Notes: generated by a model from the sequence alone, not told the origin. A stretch of DNA of 64,000 nt from Paraplanobispora takensis (GCF_016863195.1 NZ_BOOK01000029.1:124001-188000); one strand, 5' to 3'. Shown: positions 28,001 through 36,485, counted from the first letter of the stretch. Made by a program: numbers and translations.

Positions 28001-28463
28001 TCCCCGGATTCACCGGGCCTTGACAGAATTCCTTTTCCGTGGACGGCGCCTGTCAGGGCATTTCCGGACGCCGGGACGATAAATGCCGGGAAGCCTCTCC
28101 GTAAATATCGATCTCCGTTCCGTCCTCCGGCGGAGGTGGCCATAAATGCGTCGGGATCGTTCCACGGCGATCTCGGCGTTCACCCCGCGACGCTGCGGAA
28201 GGGCACGTCGGGCGGCGGCGGAAAAGCGTCTCCCGGGTGGGCGGGGAAAGCCGGGGCGTAAATGGCGCGTGGCGGGGAGGCGCCGGGAGGGGCCTTCCGG
28301 GAATGAAGCGGTCTTTTCAATTCCGTGCCGGTGACGCGTCGTGTCGGAGTCTCCGCGCTCCGGAGACCTTCTCGGTCGCCTGAAATCCTTCCAGCCGCTC
28401 CGAAATCCTTTTCGAGTCGCGCTCATATCCTGCGCCTCCCTCCCCGGATTCCTTGATCATCCA

Positions 28464-28480
28464 TGGTCGCGCCGCGACCA
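28464..28480. repeat. Perfect palindrome in the NlpC/P60 upstream region
   Basis: TGGTCGCG-C-CGCGACCA, with an outer TTGATC/GATCAA pair at 28453-28458 and 28482-28487 extending the stem with a small bulge. It may be an operator or a transcription end of the upstream gene. Confidence 0.5.
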
Positions 28481-28542
28481 AGATCAATACTGGTGTGACT
28501 CGTGTGACGGAAGTGACGTTTTTCAGGATCCACTCCGGGGAA

Positions 28543-28558
28543 TGTGACGAGAGTCATA
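28543..28558 (+). promoter_or_regulatory. Crp-like binding site
   Basis: TGTGA-CGAGAG-TCATA matches the Crp/FNR form TGTGA-N6-TCACA at 9 of 10 half-site positions. It lies about 240 bases upstream of the riboswitch. Crp sites upstream of c-di-AMP riboswitches are established for rpfA of Streptomyces, so the same logic is plausible. Confidence 0.55.
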
Positions 28559-28780
28559 TTGAGACAGCGGAACTGCCGATTGCGCAGGGGTTATAGATCT
28601 GTGATCAAGGCGTAGCGACCCACTCCCGATGGGGAATGCTTTGCTGAAATTTACTGATCCGAGTACCTTCTGGCGTCGCGGCGAGCAAGCCATGCCGTCG
28701 CACTGAATGTCGGCCCCTCCAGTGCCGATGTCCGCATAGAAATCCATCCGGCCGCCCGAAGCGCCAATGAGGCGAAAGCG

Positions 28781-28915
28781 GCCTGCCGAATCCGTGCAGC
28801 CAGGAGGCACGGAACCGGGGACCCAACAGGCACGAACCTGTGACCAGGGGTGAATCGGCATCGCCATGCCGTAGGGCGTCTTCCCTGCCCGAATCCGTCA
28901 GCTAACCCGGTAGGC
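28781..28915 (+). promoter_or_regulatory. c-di-AMP riboswitch (ydaO/yuaA class)
   Basis: The conserved blocks appear in the right order: CCGTGC with GCACGG stem, then GGGGACCCAAC, GGGGTGAATC, TAGGG, CCGAATCCGTCAGC and TAACCCGGTAGGC. The P1 stem forms between GCCTGCC (28781-28787) and GGTAGGC (28909-28915) with one wobble. In actinobacteria this class controls rpf and NlpC/P60 wall hydrolases, usually repressing them when c-di-AMP is high. The ribosome site of the next gene begins 15 bases after P1. Confidence 0.92.
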
Positions 28916-28941
28916 ATCAGTGGAAGTCCCAAGGAGAAATC

Positions 28942-29523
28942 CTGTCTACAACCCTGCACAATCCCTGCTCGTCACGCCTTTTCCGCCTTTCCATCGGCGG
29001 ACTCGCCCTCAGTCTGACCGCCTCAGCCGGAGCGGTCATGATGAACTCCACAGCGGCGCAGGCGAAGACGGACAGCGCGACAGCGGCACAGGTGAAGGCC
29101 ATCGTGGGAGCCGAGGCGAGCGCCAAGGTGAAGGTCACGATGAGCCGGGCCGCGCGGCAGAAGTCGAGAGCGGCCAAAGCCGTCGCGACGGCCAAGAAGA
29201 AGGTCGGCGCCCCCTACCGGTGGGGAGCCAGCGGCCCCGGCGCGTTCGACTGCTCCGGACTGGTCCAGTACTCGTGGCGCTCGGCGGGAGTCAAGCTCCC
29301 CAGGGTCACCTACAGCCAGTACCGGGCCGTCAGGAAGAAGGTCTCGTGGCGCGACCTGCGCCCCGGCGACCTGATGTTCTTCCGGGGTAAGGGCCACGTC
29401 GGCATGTACGTCGGCAAGGGGAGGATGGTCCACTCGCCGAGCAGCGGCAAGACCGTCCGGATCGTGAGCCTGAAGGGCTGGTACAGATCGTCCTTCTCGG
29501 GAGCGGTCCGTCCCGGCGGTTGA
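28942..29523 (+). CDS. Secreted NlpC/P60 endopeptidase, apparent CTG start
   Basis: A 193-residue peptidoglycan hydrolase controlled by the c-di-AMP riboswitch. The catalytic domain (about residues 80-190) has C104 in FDCSGLVQYSW and His in GHVGMYVG. An ATG exists at 28974+64 (29038), but it lies inside the signal peptide and would leave no export signal. In the same frame, AAGGAG is followed after 5 bases by CTG at 28942; the frame then gives a proper signal sequence (RLFRLSIGGLALSLTASAGA). No ATG, GTG or TTG occurs between the upstream stop and 29038. I therefore place the start at CTG 28942. Confidence 0.8.
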   Translation: MSTTLHNPCSSRLFRLSIGGLALSLTASAGAVMMNSTAAQAKTDSATAAQVKAIVGAEASAKVKVTMSRAARQKSRAAKAVATAKKKVGAPYRWGASGPGAFDCSGLVQYSWRSAGVKLPRVTYSQYRAVRKKVSWRDLRPGDLMFFRGKGHVGMYVGKGRMVHSPSSGKTVRIVSLKGWYRSSFSGAVRPGG

Positions 29524-29530
29524 TCCGAGT

Positions 29531-29570
29531 GAAGGCCCCGTCCGGCTCAGTGGAGCCGGGCGGGGCCTTC
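29531..29570 (+). terminator. Terminator after the second NlpC/P60 gene
   Basis: GAAGGCCCCG pairs with CGGGGCCTTC and CCGGCTC with GAGCCGG around an AGTG loop, an 18-base-pair stem with one wobble. No clear T run follows. Confidence 0.75.
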
Positions 29571-29631
29571 CCGCCGGTACGGCAGGACGCCCGGGCCGGG
29601 TCCTGTTATGGTCCTTGTGCCCGGACCTCCG

Positions 29632-29726
29632 GCCTCAAGCCTGAGCCCCAACCCCGGCCCCGGCCGCAAGCCTGAGCCCTGACCTCAAGCCTGGGCCCCG
29701 GCCTCAAGCTTGAGCCCCGCCCTCAG
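29632..29726. repeat. Degenerate minisatellite
   Basis: Four or five imperfect copies of a unit near CTCAAGCCTGAGCCCC, spaced about 19-30 bases apart, lie between the NlpC/P60 terminator and the next gene. No coding potential is apparent. Confidence 0.65.
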
Positions 29727-29806
29727 GGCGTGGGACCCCGGGCCCCGTCCCCCGGCGCGGGCCCGTCGCCCCCACCCCTCCGCGCAGCGCAGGAGCCGCC
29801 GATCCG

Positions 29807-30622
29807 ATGTCCGTCCCGCGCAGCCGCCGCGCCGTACTGGCCGGGATGCTGACACTGGCGGGCGCCGCGCAGGCCGCCGGTGACGCGCCGCTCGCGCGGG
29901 AACCGTGGCCCGGCGCGAAGGTGCTCCGCGGCGAGCGCTACGTCGTCATCGGCCACCGGGCCCACTCCGGCCTGCTGGCCGATCTGGCCGCCAGGGCCGA
30001 GCGGGCCCGCCGCAAGGTCGCCGCGATCTGGGGGCCGGTCCGCCCGGTGATCCTGTTCCCGGAGACCGACGCCGGGGCCGAGGTTCTCGCGGGCGCCGGT
30101 GCCAGCGACGGACTGGCCGCGATGGCCACGGCCGACCGGGTGATCGTCGTGCCGAGCGGCTACGCCAGATTGAGCCGGATCGGCAGGGACGTGGTCGTCG
30201 CCCACGAGCTGACCCACGTGGCCACCGGGGCGACGCGGGGCGGACGGGTGCCGACGTGGCTGTCGGAGGGGTTCGCCGACTACGTCGGATACTCGGGCAG
30301 CGGGCTGGACGTCCGTACGGTCGCCGCCGAACTGGCCGGGGAGGTCCGGGCGGGCACCCTGCCCGACGGCCTGCCCGGCCCCGCCGACTTCGCCCCCGGC
30401 GCCGCACGGCTGCCACAGGTCTACGAGGAGGCCTGGCTCGCCTGCCGCTACATCGCCGGGCGTTTCGGGGAGCGGGCCCTCGTGCGGCTCTACGGCGGCG
30501 GACCCTCGCCCGGCGGATCCGGGCCTCCTTCTCACGGCGGCGACATCGAGGCCGTGCTCGGCCTGTCCCCGGCCGCCTTCGCTGCCGGCTGGCGCGACTA
30601 CCTCCGCCGGGAACTCGGCTGA
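29807..30622 (+). CDS. Zinc metallopeptidase-like protein (peptidase MA-like, HExxH)
   Basis: A 271-residue protein, probably exported (Arg-rich start then a short hydrophobic segment, with AQAAGDA as a likely cleavage zone). The zinc motif is HELTHVATGA, and the third ligand Glu follows in WLSEGFADY about 20 residues later: the gluzincin arrangement. Substrates are unknown. A GGAG lies 11 bases before the ATG, a long spacing. It precedes the M48 peptidase gene, separated by a 272-base repeat-bearing gap. Confidence 0.8.
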   Translation: MSVPRSRRAVLAGMLTLAGAAQAAGDAPLAREPWPGAKVLRGERYVVIGHRAHSGLLADLAARAERARRKVAAIWGPVRPVILFPETDAGAEVLAGAGASDGLAAMATADRVIVVPSGYARLSRIGRDVVVAHELTHVATGATRGGRVPTWLSEGFADYVGYSGSGLDVRTVAAELAGEVRAGTLPDGLPGPADFAPGAARLPQVYEEAWLACRYIAGRFGERALVRLYGGGPSPGGSGPPSHGGDIEAVLGLSPAAFAAGWRDYLRRELG

Positions 30623-30769
30623 GATCCTCCGGTACGGCCCCGGGCGACGCGACGGGGCGAAGATCGGCGGGAGGGGCACTAGGTTCGATATGCCGCAACG
30701 GCATGGGACGAGGGCGGCGGGACGGGCGGCACGGGAGATCGTACGGCCCGCGCGGCGGACGGGAGCGGT

Positions 30770-30900
30770 GAACGGCCGATGGGACGCGTGGAAGCGGCGA
30801 GCGGACCTGTGAGACGAGGGGAAGCCGAACGGCCGATGGGACGCGTGGAGGCGGTGAGCGGGTCCGTGGGGCGCGTGGAGGCGGTGAGCGGCCGATGAGC
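30770..30900. repeat. Direct repeats leading into the M48 gene start
   Basis: A 35-base unit beginning GAACGGCCGATGGGACGCGT occurs at 30770 and 30827 (57-base spacing). A related partial copy at 30871-30900 contains the start codon of the M48 gene. The decoy ATGs in copies 1 and 2 sit in the same local context as the real start. Confidence 0.7.
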
Positions 30901-32172
30901 CGGAGTGCGGCGCAGGCGCCCTCGGGGGTGCGGGCGGCGGGGTGGGCGCTGGTGGTCCTCGGGGCGGCCACGCTGGCGGTCGTGGCGTTCACCACGCCGT
31001 GGCGGCCGCTGCCCTCCGGCGCGCCGCCGGTCACGCCGGAGGCGGCCCGCGACTTCACCGCCGGGCAGATCGCCCGCTCGGCGGCCTTCGACGCGGTGGT
31101 GGGCCCGCCCGCCTACCTCTCTCTCGGCCTGACCCTGGTGACGGCCGGGCTGCTGGTGGCCACCCCCCTCGGCGCGCGGCTGCTGGGCAGGCTGAGGGGG
31201 CCGTGGTGGCTGCGGGTGCTGCTCGGCGTCGTGGCCGTGACGGTGGCCGTGGAGATCGTGCGCTGGCCGCTCGGCATGTGGCAGGAGACCCATCTGCGCG
31301 ACTACGGCCTGTCCACCCAGACCTGGCTGACCTGGAGCGCCGACCGGATCAAGAGCATCGGCATCAGGACCGGGCTGACCGCCGTCATGGTGCTCGCCGT
31401 GGTGGCGCTCGCCCGGCGGATGCGGCGCTGGTGGATCCCCGCCGCGCTCGGGGCCTTCACCCTGACGGTGGCCGCCTCGTTCGTCTACCCGGTGCTGATC
31501 GAGCCGGTCTTCAACGACTTCACGCCGATGGCCGCCGGGCCCCTGCGCGACGATCTGCTGGCCATGGCCGCCCGCGACGGCGTACCGGTGGAGGACGTGC
31601 TCGTGGCCGACGCCTCCCGCAGGACCACCGCGCTCAACGCCTACGTCTCCGGGTTCGGGGCCACGCGCAGGATCGTGGTCTACGACACGCTGCTCAAGGC
31701 GCCGGCCGAGGAGGTGAAGCTGGTCGTGGCGCACGAGCTCGGTCACGCCGACAACGGGGACGTGCTGTACGGCACGCTGGTCGGCGGGCTGGGCGCGGCC
31801 TGCGGGGCGTGCCTGCTCTATCTCGTGACCTCCTGGGGGGTCGTACGGCGCCGCAGCGGGGTGGCCTCGGTCGCCGACCCCGCCGCGGCGGGCCTGCTGA
31901 TCGGGCTGGTGAGCCTGGCCACGGTGCTGTCCGGTCCCGTGCAGAACGTGGTCAGCAGGCAGGTCGAGGCCCGCGCCGACGCCCACGCGCTGGACCTGAC
32001 CCGGGATCCGGCGATGTTCGTCGCCATGCAGAAGCGACTCGCGATATCCAACATTTCTGATTTGTCGCCGGATGTCGTTGAATATGTTCTTTATGCCTCC
32101 CATCCTCCGATACCCGAGCGCATCGCCATGGCCCGCTCGTGGGCAGCGCTGAACGGCCTGCCGGAGCCGTGA
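30895..32172 (+). CDS. M48-family membrane metallopeptidase (Ste24/HtpX-like)
   Basis: A 425-residue integral membrane zinc protease. N-terminal and central helices surround the active site: VVAHELGHADNGDV gives HExxH, with the third ligand Glu in the VEARADAHALDLT helix. These features match CAAX-type Ste24 peptidases. It may clear damaged membrane proteins or process an exported product. Its stop overlaps the pimB start by 4 bases (GTGA), so the two are translationally coupled, which hints at a role in envelope biogenesis (inference). Confidence 0.88.
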   Translation: MSRSAAQAPSGVRAAGWALVVLGAATLAVVAFTTPWRPLPSGAPPVTPEAARDFTAGQIARSAAFDAVVGPPAYLSLGLTLVTAGLLVATPLGARLLGRLRGPWWLRVLLGVVAVTVAVEIVRWPLGMWQETHLRDYGLSTQTWLTWSADRIKSIGIRTGLTAVMVLAVVALARRMRRWWIPAALGAFTLTVAASFVYPVLIEPVFNDFTPMAAGPLRDDLLAMAARDGVPVEDVLVADASRRTTALNAYVSGFGATRRIVVYDTLLKAPAEEVKLVVAHELGHADNGDVLYGTLVGGLGAACGACLLYLVTSWGVVRRRSGVASVADPAAAGLLIGLVSLATVLSGPVQNVVSRQVEARADAHALDLTRDPAMFVAMQKRLAISNISDLSPDVVEYVLYASHPPIPERIAMARSWAALNGLPEP

Positions 32173-33422
32173 AGCGCACACTGATCGTCACCAACGACTT
32201 CCCGCCCCGTCCGGGCGGCATCCAGTCGTTCGTGCACGGGCTGGCCGCCTGCCTGCCTCCGGAGTCGGTGGTCGTCTACGCGCCCCGCTGGCCCGGCTGC
32301 GAGGACTTCGACGCGCGCCAGCCGTACCCCGTCGTGCGCCACCCCACCTCCCTGATGCTCCCCACCCGCGCGGTCGCCCGCCGGGCCGGGGAACTGGTCG
32401 CGCGCTTCGGGTGCGAGACGGCGGTGTTCGGCGCCGCGGCCCCGCTGGGCCTGCTGGCGCCGCGGATGCGCGCGGCCGGGGTGGGACGCGTCATCATGCT
32501 CACCCACGGCCACGAGGCGTCCTGGGCGCGGGTCCCGGTCGCCCGCCGGATGCTGGCCAGGATCGGCGCCCACGCGGACGTGGTCACCTATCTGGGGGAG
32601 TACACGCGGCGGCTGCTGGCCACGGTGATCCCCGAGGGCAAGCTGGTACGGCTCACGCCCGGCGTGGACACCGAGGTGTTCTCCCCGGAGACCGCCGCCG
32701 GACCGGCCCGGCGGCCGGACGGCGACCCCGGCACCGGTGCCCCCGCGGCCGCCGGTTCCGTGCTTCCCACCTCCGACGGCTCTGCGTTTCCCGTCCGTCC
32801 CGGCTCCGGGTCCGGGGATTTCACGATCTCCCGCGTCCTGGCCGCCCTCGGCACCGGGCCGGTGGTCGTCTGCGTCTCCCGGCTGGTGCCGCGCAAGGGT
32901 CAGGACGTGCTGATCCGCGCCTGGCCCCGGGTGCTGCGGGCCGTACCGGAGGCCAAGCTGCTGCTGGTGGGCGGCGGGCCGTACCGGGGGAGGCTGGAGC
33001 GCCTGGTCGCCTCCCTGGACCTGGGCTCGTCGGTGGTGCTGACCGGCTCGGTGGGCGCCGCCGACCTGCCCCGGTTCTTCGCCCTCGGGGATGTGTTCGC
33101 CATGCCGTGCCGTACCCGGCTGGGCGGCATCGACGTGGAGGGGCTCGGCATCGTCTATCTGGAGGCCTCGGCCAGCGGCCTGCCGGTCGTGGCGGGCTCG
33201 TCGGGAGGCGCGCCCGACGCGGTGGTGCACGGAGAGACCGGCCTCGTCGTGGACGGCACCTCGCCGCGGGCGGTGGGGGAGGCGCTGGTCGACCTGCTCG
33301 GCGACCCGGCCCGCGCCCGCGCGATGGGCCGGCGCGGGCGCGAGTGGGTGGCCCGGGAGTGGGGCTGGGACCTGGTCGCCGCCCGGTTCGCCGAACTGCT
33401 CGAACCGGCGCAGACGCCGTAG
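32169..33422 (+). CDS. pimB: GT4 glycosyltransferase, PimB-like mannosyltransferase
   Basis: Likely adds mannose to phosphatidylinositol mannoside at the inner membrane face (PimB', Rv2188c, adds the second mannose). The 417-residue protein begins with the donor-fold DFPPRPGGIQSFVHG. The C-terminal Rossmann half carries LLVGGGPYRGRLE and the E-x7-E motif in EGLGIVYLEA, then GSSGGAPDAV. An extra low-complexity linker (about residues 173-225, Pro, Gly, Ala and Ser rich) separates the two halves; the mycobacterial enzyme is about 30 residues shorter. Placed between the M48 gene and, further on, fadD15, as in mycobacteria. Confidence 0.87.
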   Translation: MKRTLIVTNDFPPRPGGIQSFVHGLAACLPPESVVVYAPRWPGCEDFDARQPYPVVRHPTSLMLPTRAVARRAGELVARFGCETAVFGAAAPLGLLAPRMRAAGVGRVIMLTHGHEASWARVPVARRMLARIGAHADVVTYLGEYTRRLLATVIPEGKLVRLTPGVDTEVFSPETAAGPARRPDGDPGTGAPAAAGSVLPTSDGSAFPVRPGSGSGDFTISRVLAALGTGPVVVCVSRLVPRKGQDVLIRAWPRVLRAVPEAKLLLVGGGPYRGRLERLVASLDLGSSVVLTGSVGAADLPRFFALGDVFAMPCRTRLGGIDVEGLGIVYLEASASGLPVVAGSSGGAPDAVVHGETGLVVDGTSPRAVGEALVDLLGDPARARAMGRRGREWVAREWGWDLVAARFAELLEPAQTP

Positions 33423-33471
33423 CCGCCGCCCGGCCCCTGACCCCGCGGGTCCCGCCGGTCCGGGGCCCGGG

Positions 33472-34376
33472 TCACCCCTTGGTGGAGCCGAGCGTGAGCC
33501 CGGCGACGAACTGCTTGTGCAGCATCTGGAAGACGATCAGCGTGGGCAGCGCGACGAGCACCGAGCCGGCCGCCAGCAGGTTGTAGTCGGTGAAGAACTG
33601 GCCCCGCAGGTTGTTCAGCGCGCTGGTCACCGGGAGCTTGTCGCCCGAGGACATCAGGACCAGGGCCCACAGGAAGTCGTTGTACATCCAGGTGAACTGG
33701 AGCGTGCCCAGCGCGGCCAGCGCCGGGCGGCACAGCGGCAGCGTCAGCTGCCAGTAGCGCCGCCACACGCCGGCCCCGTCCACCATGGCCGCCTCGGAGA
33801 TCCCCTCCGGGATCGTGCTCATGAAGTTGGCCAGCACGAAGACGCAGAACCCGAACTGGAAGCCCACGTGGACCAGGATCAGCCCCAGGTAGGAGTCGTA
33901 CAGCGACAGCGAGTCCGACATCCACCACGGCAGCGGCACCATCGTGTAAACCGTGTAGAGCGGGGTGATGAGCACCTGGGGCGGCAGCAGGTTCCCGGCG
34001 GTGAAGACCACCAGCAGGATCCGGCGGCCGGGAAGGCGCAGCCGGGCGATGGTGAAGGCGGTGAACGAGGCCAGCGCCAGCGTCAGCGCGACCCCGGGGA
34101 TCACGATGATCAGCGTGTTGAGATAGTACTTCGGCAGCTCCGCCTGGGTCCACGCCTCGCTGTAGTAGTCGAGCGTGAGCGTCTCCGGCAGGGAGAAGTA
34201 GCCGAGCCGCGCGGTCTCCTCGTACGGCCGGAGCGAGGCGTAGACGGCCAGCGCCGGCGGGGCCAGCCACCCCAGCGCGACCGGGAAGAGGAAGGCGTGC
34301 AGCAGGAGGCGCAGCGGGAGGGCGGGGGCGGGTCCGCCGGGGCCGTCCGGGCGGGCTCGGTGAGGGTCGAGGTCAT
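33472..34376 (-). pseudogene. Sugar ABC permease (MalG-like), frameshifted near its start
   Basis: The body reads as a carbohydrate permease of the MalG/CUT1 type, with helices from about 34300 onward and the EAA loop EAAMVDGAGVWRRYWQLTLP. Only the short ORF from GTG ending at 34104 is uninterrupted. Upstream conserved residues (LPLRLLLHAFLFPVALGWL, then SLRPYEETARLGYFS) lie in the same frame but have no ATG, GTG or TTG start. The plausible ATG at 34376 (GGGGAGGG before it) is in another frame and would join after a one-base change in the C-rich run at 34316-34335. A sequencing error is possible. Confidence 0.75.
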
Positions 34377-34428
34377 CGGCCCTCCCCGGAGCGGCGGGGG
34401 CCGGTCTCCTGCGGGAGGCGGGCGGAGG

Positions 34429-35208
34429 TCATCGCTCCTCCTTGAACACCTGTGTCAGGTAGGTGACGATGAACCCCATCGAGATCACCAGCAGGACCAC
34501 CGCGATCGCCGAGCCGAAGCCGATCCGGCTGGTCTCGCCGACGATGTTCTCGGTGACCAGGACCGACAGCAGTTCCAGGCCGTTCCTGCCCTTGTTGATG
34601 GCGTAGACGATGTCGAACGCGCGCAGCGCCTCGATGACCGTGATCACCAGGACGATGACGTTGATCGGCCGCAGCACCGGGAAGACCACCCGGAAGAAGG
34701 CCTGACGCTCGTTCGCGCCGTCGATGGCCGCGGCCTCCTTCAGGGCGGGGTCTACGGCCTTCAGCCCGGCGAGATAGATGATCATCACGTAGCCGACGTG
34801 CCGCCAGGCCGCGGCGACCATGACGACCCAGATGTTGATCGACGGATCGCCCAGCCAGTCGGTGTTCATCCCGGTGACCGCGTTGAGCACGCCGTAGTCC
34901 TGGGAGTAGACGAGCTGGGCGATGAAGCCGAGCCAGAGCACGTTGTTGCGGACGGCGGTCCAGAACGGCGGGTACTCGGTGGTCAGGTCGCGGTAGTTGT
35001 CGCCGCCGATCCAGCGCAGCTTGGAGATGCCGTTCCAGTCGGTGCCCGACAGCGCCACCGAGGCCAGCGTGGGGCCCCAGACCACGGCCAGGTCGACCAG
35101 GACGGCGATGCCCAGGCCGATCACCAGGACCACCACGTCGCGGGTGGAGTAGCGGCGGGCGCGCCGGGTGCGGCGGGCCGTCGCGGGGGAGCCGCGCAGC
35201 GCCGTCAC
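34429..35208 (-). pseudogene. Sugar ABC permease (MalF-like) with internal deletion
   Basis: The 259-residue frame has the MalF-type N-terminal helix, the GDNYRDL stretch, EAAAIDGANERQAFFRVVFP and later helices. Between VLWL and FIAQLVYSQDYG the usual stretch of about 40 residues (a helix, a short loop and part of the next helix) is missing, at about 34925-34940. Typical relatives have about 300 residues. The reading frame stays open, so a product could be made but the fold would lack membrane segments. The start GTG overlaps the binding-protein stop (GTGA). Confidence 0.72.
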
Positions 35209-36400
35209 CGGAAGATGTTCACCTTCTGCGCCTCGATGTCCTTCAGCAGCGCGTCGATGTCGTCCGGCTCGCCGATGAACCGCTGGAAGGCGGGGATCAT
35301 GACGGTCGAGGCGAAGTCCGGGCGGGTGTCGCGGTCGAGGAACTGGGAGATGTGGGCGGCCTGCGAGACCAGCTCGGCGCCGCGCTTCTGCAGGGAGCTG
35401 TAGCCGGAGGTGTCGGCCTTGGAGCTGGCGGCCAGCGTCCCGGGGTCGAGGCCGGTGGCGATGTTCTGCGAGGACGCGGCGGCGAAGTGCTTGAGGAGCT
35501 GCTTGGCCCCGTCCACGTTCTTGGCCTTGGCGGAGATCATGTAGCCGTCGACGGGCGCCTCCACCGAGTCCTGGCCGAACTGCGGGTTGATCTCGGGGAA
35601 GGCGAAGAAGTCCAGGTCGTCGCGCTCGTCCTCGGGGAACTGCTGGGCGACGAACATGCCCAGCAGGTACATGCCGGTCTTCTTCTGCTGCAGCGACTGG
35701 GCGGCCTCCTGCCAGGTGCGGCCGTTGGCGCCGGTCTGGTGGTGCTCCAGCAGGCCGCGCCAGGTCTCGAAGACCTGCTTGACCCTGGGGTCGGCCCACG
35801 ACTCCTTGCCGGCCATCAGGGAGATGTGGAAGTCGTAGCCGTTGGCCCGCATGTCGACGATGTCGAAGGTGCCCATGGCCGGCCAGCCGTCCTTGTCGGC
35901 GAAGGCGATCGGGATGAGCCCGTCGGCCTTCATCTTGCGGGCCAGCGCCGTGAACTCGTCGAGCGTCCCGGGGACCTCGTAGCCCTTCTCCCGCCAGAGG
36001 CTCTTGCGGTAGAAGACGGCCCACGGATAGTAGGTGAACGGCACGAAGTACTGCTTGCCGTCGGCTCCGGTCGAGGCGGCCTTGAAGGCCGGGGTGTAGT
36101 CGCCGCCGATCTGCTGCCACACGTCGGAGATGTCGACGGCCAGGCCCTGCTCGGCGAAGAACTGCATCCGGTAGCCGGCGAACCAGGTGAACGCGTCGTC
36201 GGGCGTGCCCCGCAGATAGCGGTTGATGTTCTCCTGGAAGGTGTTGCGGTCGACTGTGTTGATCTTCACCTGGGCCTGGGTGAACGACTTGACCACGGTC
36301 TCCAGCGACTTCTTCGGAACCTCGTCGGAGGCGTCGCCCAACGGGACATGGAAGGCGCGGGAGACATGGCCCGGCGGGACATCGGCGGTCGTTGGGTCAT
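35205..36400 (-). pseudogene. Sugar-binding protein of the ABC importer, export signal lost
   Basis: From DEVPKKSLETVVKSF to the C-terminal AQKVNIFR the frame matches a carbohydrate solute-binding protein (TWFAGYRMQFFAEQGL, PFTYYPWAVFYRKSLW, IAFADKDGWPAMGTF). A good start exists at ATG ending at 36400 with AGGAGG 7 bases before it, beginning MTQRPPMSRRA, which looks like a twin-arginine or lipoprotein leader. It is one frame away from the body and no hydrophobic stretch or lipobox follows. A small deletion has therefore removed the signal peptide and shifted the frame. A longer in-frame reading to 36500 gives a non-secreted leader. Confidence 0.72.
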
Positions 36401-36485
36401 GATGGTTCCTCCTGACCGGAACGCTCAGTTTCCCCCGATATCGCTCACATTCTTCCACATGGAATGTCCCTTTCATGGGGTTGTC

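Larger units (their letters stand above)
28001..28780. other. Long gene-poor region before the c-di-AMP riboswitch
   Basis: About 780 bases with visibly more A and T than the neighbours and no convincing coding frame. It holds an inverted repeat around 28453-28487, several GTGTGAC/GTGACG boxes (28492-28518), a Crp-like site at 28543-28558 and a possible -10 element TATAGA near 28592. It probably carries the promoter region and part of the leader of the second NlpC/P60 gene. No transposase or att site was found. Confidence 0.6.

Noticed and set aside
34373-34432. A 19-residue mini-ORF between the two permease genes, overlapping both by ATGA
   Set aside because: It starts from the tail of permease 1 and has no homologue-like sequence; it is more likely the residue of the disturbed permease 2 start.
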